From Lentzea atacamensis (GTDB lineage: Bacteria; Actinomycetota; Actinomycetes; Mycobacteriales; Pseudonocardiaceae), in contig NZ_QLTT01000002.1 in the NCBI RefSeq assembly GCF_003269295.1, forward strand, positions 930,001 to 994,000: DNA of 64,000 bases. The letters run 5' to 3'. Position numbers and translations under genes: made by a program. Under the pieces are notes generated by a model. That model worked only from the letters and a program-made list of their open reading frames with translations, searched no databases and was not told the DNA's origin. The number at the start of each line of letters is the position of its first letter. Positions within the stretch are counted from its first letter, which is position 1. Shown one piece after another: positions 1 to 12,527 of this stretch.

Positions 1-3000
1 TCCACACCTGCAGGCCGTCCTGAACTCCGACGAGCAGCCAGCGGTCGCCTGGTGTGACGCGTGCTCCATAGGGCTGCGTTCCGACGTTGACAGTCTTGAT
101 CACCTCGCCCGTGGCAGGTCCGAGGACGAAGACCGCGGTATCGGTGGTCACCACCACCGAGCTGCCGGACGGGGCGACCGCTGCTTCGACGATCTCCGGC
201 GGTGCCGACCTCCGCAGGAGTGGTACGGCTCGGCGCGGGCTTTCCGGCATCGGCCGGTCGGCCAGCCGCACCGAGTCGCCGTCGGCCACGACGAACCTGG
301 GCGGGCCCCAGTTGTCGACGTCCCACAACAGACCCTGCCCTCCGGATTGGGCGCAGACGTATGAACCACCGCCGGTGGCGGAGCTGAGCGTGTTGCCTTC
401 GGGATGCGCCAGCACGCGGCCGGCGCGCCAGTCACCCGCGTCGCAGAGGAGGACCTCGCTGACCAGTTCCACCAGCAGTTGCCTGCCGCCGTGCAGCGCT
501 ACGAGGCTGTAGGCGCGGGTCGCGAACTCGAGCTCCAGAGCGGGCTGGGGAGGTGCGAGCCGCTGGATGATCGTGTTCGTCGGCGTCCCGATTGCCAGCC
601 AGGTGCCGTCAGGTGCCGCGGCACAGGTGGACGCTGCGGTGTGCTGAGCCCGTTCTGATGCCAGCGCGGGATTCCAGAGCCGGGCGGTGCCGTCGGCGCT
701 CGTCGAGGCGAGCGTGGAGCCGTCGGGGGAGAAGGCCAGCGCGTTGATCGCCGAGCCGTGGGCGGCGATCTGCCCGACCGGACGCCACTCCGCGACGGTC
801 CAGATGGTGATCATGCCTTTGGCGTCGCCGGTGGCGAGCAGGTCTCCGCTCGGAGACGAGGCGACCGCGGTCAGGTCGGTGTGGTGCCTCAACATGCGCG
901 CGGGCCGGCCGGGGCGGGCCAGGTCGTGCACGGCGATACCGAAGTCACCGGCGAGCGCTGCCCAGCGGTGATCGGGGTCCAGCGCGACGTCGGTGACCCC
1001 GTAGGTCGTCTGCAGCTCGGTGAACGTCGCGTGCTTACCGGTGTCGGTGTCCCACAGCCTGACCAGGCCGTCGTCGACGCCCAGCACCGTGGTGCCGGTC
1101 AGCGCGACACAGTGATCGAGATTCTGCTCGATCTTGAACTGCCGCAGCTTCTTTCCCGTGACCACGTCCCACACGATCAGCTGGTCCCGCGAGTCGGCCA
1201 GGACAAGCGTGCGGCTGTCGGCCGTGAAGGTGAAGCACCTGACCGTGCCACGGCCTTCGAGAGCAGCCTGCACAGTCCACGTTTCGGTGTCGAACACGTT
1301 CACCACCGAACGAAAACCTTCGACTGCCAGCCACCTGCCGTCAGGCGAGAGTGCGCTTTCGCTGAACAGCCAGGTGTTCGTGGTGATGACCTGCAACACA
1401 CGACCGCTTTGCGGCTCCCACACCCGGATCGTGTCGTCCGCGCCGACTGTGGCCAGCCACGCCCCGGTGGGCGAGAAGTCGCATGCTTTCACGGCGTGGT
1501 CGTGACCGGTGAGCACCCGCTTCAACGCGGGGTCGGGCAGGTCCGGCATCGGAGCGCTCGGCACCAGCCGTGGCACGCTCCGCGTTTCCGCGATCGCAGC
1601 CTCGTGCAGCTTGCTCAGCGCCGGATAGTGGGCGAGCCGATGAGCGAGTGCGTTCACCACCGCGTGCTCGGGGATGGTCGGCGTCAGCGTGTGGCCCAAC
1701 TGGTCGAGGAACCGGGTGAGCTCACGGCTGTGCTCGTTGTCGACGAGTGCGACGTCCTCGGCCACGGCGACAGGACCGAACCTGCGCAGTTTGCCGATGA
1801 TCCAGGCCGGCGCCTCCACGAGCGCGGCCAGTTCCCCGGTCCGCTGAGCACCCGTGAGGTGGTAGGCGAGGGTGCGCCACAGGTGTTCCTGCTCGCCGGG
1901 AATCTGCCACCATCCCGCCGCGCCTGGCGGGAGCGTTGCGGCGACACCGTCGAGAAAGGTGTTGTGCAGCGCGGTCAGCCGATCGAGCCCGCACTCGTGC
2001 CGCAGGTAGGTGCGAATGACGTCGTGCAGGCGTACGCGGTGCAGCCCGGTGGCCAGGGAGAGGTCGACGACCTCCTGACACAGCAGGTCGGTCTCGTCGG
2101 GCGACAGCCTCGCGGTGCGGTGCCAGAGCAGCGCGATCAGGTCCCGCGGGATGTCGGTGTCCTCGGGGAAGATCGCCAGCTCGACGACTCGGTCCCGGCG
2201 TTCGCCGAGCAGGCTCAGCGAGGATTCCAGGGTGGCGGCGACCGTGCGGTCACGGCGATCCGCGTCGGTGACGTCGAGCGCGGCGGGGCCGAGGTTCTGC
2301 AGGCGTTGCAACAGCTTCTGCGCGGTCTCGGTGACGTCGGCGCCGGTGCGATCCGCTCGTCGCAGAGCGGCGTTGGCCAGGCTCAGGGCGAGCGGCCAGC
2401 GGCCGGTGATGTCGAGCAGACCGTCCCTGACGGAGTCGGGCAGTCCGGCGATGCCGCTGTTCACCAGGGCGCTCGCCTGTTCCTGCCGCATCTGGTTGAC
2501 CTCGACGGGGTCCGCGTCGCTGGGCAGGACGTCGGAGAACCTGGTGGTCACCAGCAGCGTGCAGCCGCGGCCCGCGTCCAGGAACGGGCGCAGCTGCTCG
2601 GCGGACCAGACGTCGTCGACGACGAGCAGGGAGCGGCCGCGCTCCTTCAGCAGCGCGCCCAGGTGCATACCTGCCTGTTCCGGCCGGGTGAGGCCGGGGC
2701 TCTGGCCGTCGATGCGCTTGATGACGTCGTTGATCGTGTCCGCAAGTGCCGCGCCGCGGACCTCCTGGCCCACGGTGACCCACCAGATGTTGGTGCCGAA
2801 CGCCGCCTTGATCTCCTTGTTCTCGCACACCTCCGCGGCGAGCGTCGTCTTGCCGAACCCGCCGGCACCCCAGAGCCCGGTCGTGATGGCGACCTTGCGC
2901 GTCCCCGTGCCCAGCAGCAGGCGCACGATCTTCCCCGAGAGCTCCGGCCTGGCAACGATGCCGCTGGCGGAAGCCACCGGCGGTGCTCCGAGAGGCTTGG

Positions 3001-3169
3001 TCCGGCCGGCCGAGACCTGCCACACCGCCAATGCCACCCAGATGACGGCCAGCACGGCGAGCAGCACGAAGAACGTCCAGCTCCAGCCCGACGTCAGCAG
3101 ATTCACGACGATGGCGACGGCGATGCTCACCACGGTGACCGCCGCCGCAGCGGTTGTCTGCTTCTTCAA
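1..3169 (-). CDS. NB-ARC ATPase with C-terminal WD40 repeats, membrane-anchored (3' end cut by window)
   Basis: This is a STAND-class signalling NTPase. The start is a TTG at 3169 preceded by GAGG; an in-frame GTG lies further upstream without a ribosome site. Two hydrophobic helices span about residues 5-45. An NB-ARC domain follows, with P-loop GAGGFGKTTLA near residue 100, Walker B LLVVDDVW and a GRWPLALSLA motif. WD40 repeats begin near residue 550 (GHDHAVKACDFSP, DDTIRVW, SADGTARLW) and continue to the window edge, so the C-terminus is missing. No caspase, TIR or DNA-binding effector is visible; membrane helices occupy the usual effector position. It lies downstream of sdhB beyond a strong terminator, so it is probably transcribed separately. 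The biological role is unknown. Confidence 0.85.
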   Translation of the reverse strand, partial: MKKQTTAAAAVTVVSIAVAIVVNLLTSGWSWTFFVLLAVLAVIWVALAVWQVSAGRTKPLGAPPVASASGIVARPELSGKIVRLLLGTGTRKVAITTGLWGAGGFGKTTLAAEVCENKEIKAAFGTNIWWVTVGQEVRGAALADTINDVIKRIDGQSPGLTRPEQAGMHLGALLKERGRSLLVVDDVWSAEQLRPFLDAGRGCTLLVTTRFSDVLPSDADPVEVNQMRQEQASALVNSGIAGLPDSVRDGLLDITGRWPLALSLANAALRRADRTGADVTETAQKLLQRLQNLGPAALDVTDADRRDRTVAATLESSLSLLGERRDRVVELAIFPEDTDIPRDLIALLWHRTARLSPDETDLLCQEVVDLSLATGLHRVRLHDVIRTYLRHECGLDRLTALHNTFLDGVAATLPPGAAGWWQIPGEQEHLWRTLAYHLTGAQRTGELAALVEAPAWIIGKLRRFGPVAVAEDVALVDNEHSRELTRFLDQLGHTLTPTIPEHAVVNALAHRLAHYPALSKLHEAAIAETRSVPRLVPSAPMPDLPDPALKRVLTGHDHAVKACDFSPTGAWLATVGADDTIRVWEPQSGRVLQVITTNTWLFSESALSPDGRWLAVEGFRSVVNVFDTETWTVQAALEGRGTVRCFTFTADSRTLVLADSRDQLIVWDVVTGKKLRQFKIEQNLDHCVALTGTTVLGVDDGLVRLWDTDTGKHATFTELQTTYGVTDVALDPDHRWAALAGDFGIAVHDLARPGRPARMLRHHTDLTAVASSPSGDLLATGDAKGMITIWTVAEWRPVGQIAAHGSAINALAFSPDGSTLASTSADGTARLWNPALASERAQHTAASTCAAAPDGTWLAIGTPTNTIIQRLAPPQPALELEFATRAYSLVALHGGRQLLVELVSEVLLCDAGDWRAGRVLAHPEGNTLSSATGGGSYVCAQSGGQGLLWDVDNWGPPRFVVADGDSVRLADRPMPESPRRAVPLLRRSAPPEIVEAAVAPSGSSVVVTTDTAVFVLGPATGEVIKTVNVGTQPYGARVTPGDRWLLVGVQDGLQVW

Positions 3170-3225
3170 CGTGGCCTCACGGTGGTCCGGTCGTGTGCGT
3201 CCGGAAAGACTTACCACGCGCAAAG

Positions 3226-3262
3226 CGAAGCGCCGCGCCCCCAACGGGAACGCGGCGCTTCG
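3226..3262 (-). terminator. Terminator after sdhCDAB
   Basis: A perfect 12-bp stem (CGAAGCGCCGCG at 3226-3237 and its complement at 3251-3262) closes a 13-nt loop. It begins 12 nt beyond the sdhB stop. It separates the sdh operon from the NB-ARC gene. Confidence 0.7.
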
Positions 3263-3273
3263 AAAACGAGAAC

Positions 3274-4055
3274 TCAGATGCGCTTGAACAGCAGCGCGCG
3301 CTTCACTTCCTGGATCGCCTTGGTGACCTGGATTCCGCGCGGGCAGGCGTCGGTGCAGTTGAACGTGGTCCGGCACCGCCACACGCCGTCGATGTCGTTG
3401 AGGATGTCGAGCCGCTCCTCAGCGCCCTCGTCACGCGAGTCGAAGATGAACCGGTGCGCGTTCACGATCGCCGCGGGGCCGAAGTACGAGCCCTCGGTCC
3501 AGTACACCGGGCACGACGTGGTGCAGCAGGCGCACAGGATGCACTTCGTGGTGTCGTCGAAGCGCTCGCGGTCGGCGACCGACTGGATGCGCTCGCGCGT
3601 CGGCTCGTTGCCGTAGGTCACGAGGTACGGCTTGACGGCGCGGAACGCCTCGAAGAACGGCTCCATGTCGACGAGCAGGTCCTTGTTCACCGGCAGGCCC
3701 TTGATGGGCTCGATGGTGATCGTGGTCTGCTTGCCGCCCTTTTCCAGCAGGTCCTTCAGCAGGACCTTGCACGCCAGGCGGTTGACGCCGTTGATGCGCA
3801 TGGCGTCGGAACCGCAGATGCCGTGGGCGCAGGAACGACGGAAGGTCAGCGTGCCGTCCACGTACCACTTGATGTAGTGGAGGAGGTTCAGCACGCGGTC
3901 CGACGGGAGCGCGGGGATGTCGAACGAGTCCCAGCGCGGCTCGTCGTCGAACTCCGGGTTGAACCGGCGGATCTTGACGGTGACCGTGACAGCGCCGTCC
4001 GGAACCGGCGGCTGGGAGCCGCGCGAGCCAGCAGTGGTTTCAGCGGTGGCGGTCA

Positions 4056-4056
<1 letters not shown>
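3274..4056 (-). CDS. sdhB: Succinate dehydrogenase iron-sulfur subunit
   Basis: SdhB carries electrons from the flavin of SdhA to quinone at the membrane anchor. The 260-aa protein has the [2Fe-2S] set C76, C81, D84, C96, where Asp replaces the third Cys as in E. coli SdhB. Ferredoxin-type clusters are ligated by Cys 172, 175, 178 and 182 and by Cys 228, 234 and 238. Its ATG overlaps the sdhA stop by one base (TGATG), indicating translational coupling. The N-terminus has about 20 extra, Ala/Ser-rich residues. It is the last gene of the operon. Confidence 0.97.
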
Positions 4057-5810
<1,754 letters not shown>

Positions 5811-5832
5811 TGTGGTGGGCTCCCCGCGCGGG

Positions 5833-6240
5833 TCAGTTCGAGATGTTCGGGTCGAAGGTGAAGATCACGAACGTGCCGAGCGAGACGATCAGCACCATCG
5901 AGACGTAGAGCAGCATCTTCAACCAGAACCGGGTGGCGTCCTTGCGGGCGTAGTCGTTGATGATCGTCCGCACGCCGTTGCCGCCGTGGATCTGCGCGAG
6001 CCAGAGCATCGCGAGGTCCCAGAACTGCCAGAACGGGGACGCCCAGCGGCCTGCCACGAATCCGAAGTTGATCCTGTGGATGCCGCCGTCGAGGATGTTC
6101 ATGATGAACAGGTGGCCGAGGACCAGGACCACGAGCAGCAGGCCGGAGAGGCGCATGAACAGCCAGCTGTAGAGCTCGCCGTTGCTGCGACGGGCCGCGG
6201 GGCGGCGCGGCTGGCGGGGCTTGTCGAGTGCGAGAGACAT
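5833..6240 (-). CDS. sdhD: Succinate dehydrogenase hydrophobic membrane anchor subunit
   Basis: The product has 135 aa and three predicted membrane helices (about residues 28-50, 70-92 and 106-130). Together with SdhC it binds haem b and quinone. The ATG at 6240 (MSLALDKP) is chosen because it directly follows the sdhC stop; the frame stays open upstream through sdhC, so longer versions are artefacts. The Arg/Pro-rich N-terminus faces the cytoplasm. It is assigned by position and helix pattern, because anchor subunits are poorly conserved. Confidence 0.9.
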   Translation of the reverse strand: MSLALDKPRQPRRPAARRSNGELYSWLFMRLSGLLLVVLVLGHLFIMNILDGGIHRINFGFVAGRWASPFWQFWDLAMLWLAQIHGGNGVRTIINDYARKDATRFWLKMLLYVSMVLIVSLGTFVIFTFDPNISN

Positions 6241-6242
6241 GG

Positions 6243-6665
6243 TCAGTGACCCCCAACCAGCTCGGAGATCGTGCGCTGCATCATGAAGTAGAAGCCGGGG
6301 ATCATCACGACGACCCAGACGGCCAGCACGGTCCAGAGCATGACCCGCTGGTACTTGGCGCCCTTCTCCCAGAAGTCGACCAGCATGACCCGGATGCCGT
6401 TCAGCGCGTGGTAGAGCACCGCGCCGACGAGGCCGACCTCGAAGAGGTTCACGACCGGGTTCTTGTAGGTCTCGATCACCGCGTCGTACGCGTTCGGTGA
6501 CACCCGCACCAGTGCGGTGTCGAGCACGTGGGTGAAGAGGAAGAAGAACGTGAGGACACCGGTGATCCGGTGGGCGACCCAGGACCACATGCCCAGATCA
6601 CCGCGGTAGAGCGTCCCACCCCCTCGGGTGGTGCCCGACCGCTCGGGTGCGCCTGCGCTGGTCAT
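6243..6665 (-). CDS. sdhC: Succinate dehydrogenase cytochrome b556 subunit
   Basis: The product has 140 aa and three membrane helices. It carries the family pattern W-S-W-x-x-H-R-I-T-G near residue 30 and a haem-ligand-type His in LYHALNGIR near residue 90. It is the first gene of sdhCDAB and ends 2 nt before the sdhD start. The ATG at 6665 gives a leader of about 60 nt if transcription uses the TAGGAT box at 6730-6735. Confidence 0.93.
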   Translation of the reverse strand: MTSAGAPERSGTTRGGGTLYRGDLGMWSWVAHRITGVLTFFFLFTHVLDTALVRVSPNAYDAVIETYKNPVVNLFEVGLVGAVLYHALNGIRVMLVDFWEKGAKYQRVMLWTVLAVWVVVMIPGFYFMMQRTISELVGGH

Positions 6666-6729
6666 GCGCCGCGGCCTCCAACGTCAGTGGTGGTGGTCGG
6701 TGAACAGTTCCGCCGACCATGACCGGAAA

Positions 6730-6735
6730 ATCCTA
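6730..6735 (-). promoter_or_regulatory. Possible -10 box for sdhCDAB
   Basis: TAGGAT on the minus strand matches the TAnnnT actinobacterial -10 pattern, about 65 nt before the sdhC ATG. No clear -35 was found. Confidence 0.3.
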
Positions 6736-6875
6736 GTCCCGCACGTCGGACCCGACCCAGCAGGCGCACCCGCTCTGTGATCGACGAGACACGCTGTCGA
6801 TCGGCCAAGCGGTCTTTATCGATCCCGAAATGCGGTTCACGCCACAAATGGCGCGCGCGTACCGGGAAAACGGAG

Positions 6876-6915
6876 GACGGCGGCCCGGACCTCCGCCTTG
6901 GTCCGGGCCGCCGTC
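6876..6915. repeat. 15-bp perfect hairpin in divergent region
   Basis: GACGGCGGCCCGGAC (6876-6890) and its exact complement (6901-6915) flank a 10-nt loop. A strong terminator-like structure between two divergent promoters suggests the end of a short transcript or a relic of a lost gene. Confidence 0.5.
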
Positions 6916-7338
6916 GTCGGCAAGGGCACTTGCCACCCTCTACACGATCGGGGACCCGCGACCGGTTCAACGTTCGGCGCAGGAAGTTTCGTCGAACGTC
7001 GAACCGCAGGTCAGCGGCGGTCAACCGGCAGGCATTCGCGAGTCAGTGTCGCGACGGGGCCGCGACTCATCCTGGGCGCGTGGGGAGGGAACTGCCGCCG
7101 GGTGGACCGGTCGCGGGGATGTCGGCAGTGCTCGAACGCCGGGCCTGGCGCGCGGAACTGCGCCGTTTGGGCGACGATCAGAGCGGCGAAGCGCTCGAGG
7201 GCGACGTTTCGCCACGCGCCGAACACGAATGATCACCACAGGTGCGGCCAATGCGTCGAATGCGTAACCGATAGGGGTCTTTGTAGGTGCTGGCCGCAAC
7301 GGGGTTGGTTACTAAGAGGTACGGTGCGCCGTCTAGAA

Positions 7339-7356
7339 CCCAACAACGTCGTTGGG
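7339..7356. promoter_or_regulatory. Near-palindrome upstream of the nucleoside transporter operon
   Basis: CCCAACAACGTCGTTGGG is an 18-bp palindrome with one mismatched pair, 26 nt before the GTG start of the binding protein. It is an operator candidate; the cognate regulator is unknown. Confidence 0.35.
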
Positions 7357-7382
7357 GAGGAACCTCAGGGAGGAGACGAGCC

Positions 7383-8525
7383 GTGCGTCGTCGTATGCGT
7401 GGCGTCGCGGTCGCCGCGATCGCGCTGACCAGCGTGATGACTATGGCCGCCTGCGCGAAGGATTCGGGTGGCGGGAACAACTCGAACACCGGCAGTGGTG
7501 CCGCTTGCGAGTTCGCCACGCCTCCCACCGCGCCAGCCACCTCGAACACCAGTGCAGCCAACGGTGACAAGGTGGACGCGAGCGCGCTGAAGATCGGTTT
7601 GGCCTACGACATCGGTGGCCGTGGCGACGCGTCGTTCAACGACTCCGCCGCCGCCGGTCTCGACAAGGCCATCGCGGACATGGGCATCAAGAAGGAGAAC
7701 ACGCGCGAGCTCTCCGCCGCCCCTAACGAGGACGAGTCGGCCAAGCAGACCCGTCTGCGCCAGCTCGCGAGCGAGGGCTTCAGCCCGATCATCGGTGTCG
7801 GCTTCGCCTACGCCGAGTCGATGAAGCTCGTCGCCGCGGAGTTCCCGAACGTCAAGTTCGGCCTGGTCGACTCTGCCGTCGAGGGCGCGACCAACGTCAC
7901 CCCGCTGCTGTTCGCCGAGCAGGAGGGCTCCTTCCTCGCCGGCGTCATCGCCGCGTACCAGAGCAAGAAGTGCCACGTGGGCTTCGTCGGCGGCGTCGAG
8001 ATCCCGCTGATCCAGAAGTTCGAGGCCGGCTACGTCCAGGGTGCCAAGGCCGCCGCGCCGAAGATCCAGGTCGAGAAGAAGTACATCACCCCGGCCGGTG
8101 ACTTCACGGGCTTCCAGGACGCCCCGAAGGGCCAGGAGGCCGCCAAGGGTCAGATCGACAAGGGCGCCGACGTGATCTACCAGGCCGCGGGTGCGTCCGG
8201 TAAGGGCGTCTTCTCGGCTGCCAAGCAGGCCGGCGTGCTGGCGATCGGTGTCGACTCCGACCAGTACAACCAGGCGACCGTCGCGGACACCAAGGACGTC
8301 ATCGTCTCCTCGATGCTCAAGCGCGTCGACGTCGCGGTGTACGACTACATCAAGGCCGCCGCCAAGAACGACCTGTCGTCGCTGCCGAAGGTCTTCGACC
8401 TGAAGGTCAACGGTGTCGGTTACTCCACCTCGGGTGGCAAGATCGACGCGAAGCTGCAGGGCATCCTCGAGGGCTACAAGGCCCAGATCATCGAGGGCAA
8501 GATCAAGGTCGCGGACAAGCCGTAG
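7383..8525 (+). CDS. BMP-family nucleoside-binding lipoprotein
   Basis: This is the substrate-binding component of an ABC importer of the BmpA/PnrA type, which binds purine or pyrimidine nucleosides outside the membrane. The GTG at 7383 follows a good ribosome site (AGGGAGGAG, 7 nt away) and gives MRRRMRG plus a hydrophobic h-region ending in a TMAAC lipobox (Cys at about residue 23). A Gly/Asn/Ser linker precedes the periplasmic-binding fold, with AYDIGGRGDASFND at its start and GVDSDQYNQ late. It heads the ATPase-permease-permease-cdd-deoA series, which makes nucleosides the likely cargo. Confidence 0.92.
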   Translation: MRRRMRGVAVAAIALTSVMTMAACAKDSGGGNNSNTGSGAACEFATPPTAPATSNTSAANGDKVDASALKIGLAYDIGGRGDASFNDSAAAGLDKAIADMGIKKENTRELSAAPNEDESAKQTRLRQLASEGFSPIIGVGFAYAESMKLVAAEFPNVKFGLVDSAVEGATNVTPLLFAEQEGSFLAGVIAAYQSKKCHVGFVGGVEIPLIQKFEAGYVQGAKAAAPKIQVEKKYITPAGDFTGFQDAPKGQEAAKGQIDKGADVIYQAAGASGKGVFSAAKQAGVLAIGVDSDQYNQATVADTKDVIVSSMLKRVDVAVYDYIKAAAKNDLSSLPKVFDLKVNGVGYSTSGGKIDAKLQGILEGYKAQIIEGKIKVADKP

Positions 8526-8544
8526 TCCGAGAAAGCCACAACTG

Positions 8545-8580
8545 CCGGGCCCTGTGAGGACTGCCCCTCACAGGGCCCGG
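8545..8580 (+). terminator. Attenuator-like hairpin after the binding-protein gene
   Basis: A perfect 15-bp stem (CCGGGCCCTGTGAGG at 8545-8559, complement at 8566-8580) encloses a 6-nt loop and is followed by TTCG rather than a U run. It lies 20 nt after the lipoprotein stop and before the ATPase start. This placement suits partial termination or 3'-end protection, giving excess binding protein over membrane components. Confidence 0.6.
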
Positions 8581-8605
8581 TTCGTGGTAGGAGGAGCACT
8601 CGACG

Positions 8606-10203
<1,598 letters not shown>

Positions 10204-10204
<1 letters not shown>

Positions 10205-11277
10205 TGGGGAACCTGCGCGGCAAACTCCTGCCGCCCGCGTTGGCGATCGTCTTCTCGATGCTGCTGTGCGGCGTGGCGCTCGTGATCTCGGGCGCCAACC
10301 CGCTCAGCGCGTTCGGCGCGATGATGAGCCAGGTCGGGAAGGGCACGACGCTCGTCGACATCATCAACTCGACGGGCATCTACTACATCGCGGCGCTCGC
10401 GGTGGCGATCGGGTTCCAGATGAACCTGTTCAACATCGGTGTCGAGGGCCAGTACCGCGTCGCGGCCGTCATCGCCGCGGTCGTCGGCGGCTCCATCGTG
10501 CTGCCGCCCGGCATCCACACGCTGGTGATCATCATCGTGGCCGCCCTCGCCGGTGCCGCCTGGGCCGCGATCCCCGCGATCCTCAAGGTGACCAGGGGCG
10601 TCAACGAGGTCATCTCGACGATCATGATGAACGGCCTCGCGATCGGCTTGTCGGCGTACCTGATCCGCCGGGACGTCTTCGGTGAGCTGCGGGGCAACAA
10701 CATCCGCACGGCCGAGATCCCGGAGAGCGGCTGGATGCCCGGCATCTCGTTCGGCGGCTCCGGCACGATGTTCGGCTTCATCTTCGTGGCCGTCGCTCTG
10801 GGCATCGGCTACTGGATCATGATGAACCGCACCAGGTTCGGCTTCGAGCTGCGGGCGTCCGGCGAGTCCTCGACCGCCGCGTCGGCCGGTGGCGTCAACG
10901 CCAAGAAGATGGTGCTGGTGTCGATGCTGCTCTCGGGCGCCATCGCGGGCCTGATCTCGCTGCCGGAACTGCTCGGCCGCGACCACACGTTCAGCCTGAA
11001 CTTCACCGCGGGCATCGGCTTCTCCGGCATCGCGATCGCGCTGCTCGGCCGCAACCACCCCGGCGGCATCGCGTTCGGCGCGCTGCTGTGGGCGTTCCTC
11101 GACAAGTCGGGTCTCGCGCTCGACAACGTCGGTGTGCCAAGGGAGATCGTCACCATCATGCAGGGCTCGATCGTCCTGTCGGTCGTCGTCGCGTACGAGG
11201 TGGTGCGCCGCGTCGAGCTCGCTGCGGAACAGCGTCGCGTCGGCCGTGAGCTCGGAACTGTTGGAGGTGCCGCGTGA
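10204..11277 (+). CDS. Nucleoside ABC transporter permease 1 (YufP type)
   Basis: This 357-aa polytopic membrane protein of the BPD_transp_2 family has about 8-10 hydrophobic segments. The conserved motif FNIGVEGQYRVAAV lies near residue 78, and NEVISTIMMNGLAIGLSAYLI near residue 135. It would form the membrane channel with the next permease. It starts inside the ATPase stop codon and ends with a 4-base GTGA overlap with permease 2, so all three are translationally coupled. Confidence 0.94.
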
Positions 11278-12527
11278 TCACGACGCTGGAGGAGAAGCCC
11301 CACATCCCCGCGGCCCCTCGCAAGCGCAAGGTGCCCGGCTGGGCCGTCGCGATGCTCGGTGTCGCCGGTGCCGTCGCGCTGCTGTCGATCACCTCGATGC
11401 AGACCGGGTTCCCGCAGCTCACCTCGTCCGGCACGACCCAGACCGCGGTCCGCCTGGCGCTGCCGATCCTGCTCGCCGGCCTCGGCGGTCTGTGGGCGGA
11501 ACGCGCGGGCGTGGTCAACATCGGCCTCGAAGGCATGATGATCATGGGCACCTGGGGCGCGGCGTGGGCCGGCTACCAGTGGGGCCCGTGGGCGGCTCTG
11601 GTCGCCGCCGTCGTGTTCGGTTCGCTGGGCGGTCTGCTGCACGCGATCGCCACCGTGACGTTCGGCGTGAACCACATCGTCTCCGGTGTGGCGATCAACC
11701 TGCTCGGCGCCGGTGTCACCAAGTACCTGTCGACGCTGCTGTTCCTGCCGCTGTCGAACAACCCCCGCCAGTCCCCGCCGGTCCAGCCGTTCGACACGTA
11801 CTCGGCGGCGGGCTTCGCGGACTGGCTCGGTGAGCTGGAGCAGGGCCAGCGCCTGTTCATCTCCGACGTCGCGGGCATCCTGCGCGGCCTGGTCACCGGC
11901 GTCTCGCCGTTGATGATGCTGACGATCCTGCTCGTGCCGCTGTCGTACTACCTGCTCTGGCGCACCCGTTTCGGCCTGCGCCTGCGCTCGGTCGGCGAGA
12001 ACCCGCACGCCGCGGACTCGCTGGGCGTCAAGGTGTACTTCCACAAGTACGTCGCGGTGATCGTCTCCGGTGGCCTCGCCGGCCTCGGTGGCGCGGCTCT
12101 GGTCCTGAACCCGGGCCAGCTGTCCTATCTGGAGGGTCAGACCGGCGGCCGCGGCTTCATCGGCCTCGCCGCGATGATCTTCGGCAACTGGCGCCCCGGC
12201 GGCCTGCTGGGCGGCGCGGCGCTGTTCGGCTACGCCGACGGCCTGCAGCTGCGTTCGGGCGGCGAAACGGTGCTGGCGCTGGTCTACGGCGTCGTGCTGC
12301 TGCTCGGCGTGATCGTCGTCTGGCAGCTGATCCGCCGCAGGTGGTTCTCGGCGGCGGCGGCGATCGTCGTGGCCGTGCTGCTGTACCTGCTGTACATCAG
12401 CCTCGACGAGATCCCCGGCGAGTTCGTCTCGTACGCCCCGCACATGGTGACGCTGGCCGTGCTGGCCGTGGCGTCGCAGCGGCTGCGGATGCCGGCCGCG
12501 GACGGTGTGGTCTACCGCCGTGACTGA
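11274..12527 (+). CDS. Nucleoside ABC transporter permease 2 (YufQ type)
   Basis: This 417-aa permease has the family motif VVNIGLEGMMIMG near residue 80, FGVNHIVSGVAINLLGAG near residue 130 and LRSVGENPHAADSLG on the cytoplasmic side near residue 240. The GTG start lies in the GTGA overlap with permease 1. The C-terminus (about 60 residues) has two further helices. Its end overlaps the cdd start by 8 nt, joining uptake directly to catabolism. Confidence 0.94.
   Translation: MITTLEEKPHIPAAPRKRKVPGWAVAMLGVAGAVALLSITSMQTGFPQLTSSGTTQTAVRLALPILLAGLGGLWAERAGVVNIGLEGMMIMGTWGAAWAGYQWGPWAALVAAVVFGSLGGLLHAIATVTFGVNHIVSGVAINLLGAGVTKYLSTLLFLPLSNNPRQSPPVQPFDTYSAAGFADWLGELEQGQRLFISDVAGILRGLVTGVSPLMMLTILLVPLSYYLLWRTRFGLRLRSVGENPHAADSLGVKVYFHKYVAVIVSGGLAGLGGAALVLNPGQLSYLEGQTGGRGFIGLAAMIFGNWRPGGLLGGAALFGYADGLQLRSGGETVLALVYGVVLLLGVIVVWQLIRRRWFSAAAAIVVAVLLYLLYISLDEIPGEFVSYAPHMVTLAVLAVASQRLRMPAADGVVYRRD

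Larger units (their letters stand above)
6666..7382. other. Divergent intergenic region between sdhC and the nucleoside transporter
   Basis: No convincing gene is seen in these 717 bases; the open frames are Arg-rich and lack a ribosome site or family motif. The region holds a possible sdh -10 box (TAGGAT, minus strand, 6730-6735), a 15-bp hairpin at 6876-6915, a small hairpin at 6919-6934 (GGCAAG/CTTGCC) and a near-palindrome at 7339-7356. Confidence 0.6.

Noticed and set aside
758-3616. A 952-codon open frame on the plus strand opposite the NB-ARC/WD40 gene
   Set aside because: It is the antisense of a gene with clear P-loop and WD40 motifs; its product is Arg/Val/Asp-rich without any family motif.
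6777-7267. Plus-strand frames of about 150 codons in the sdhC-lipoprotein spacer
   Set aside because: Arg-rich, overlapping in several frames, no ribosome site, and crossing a strong hairpin; no evidence of a gene.
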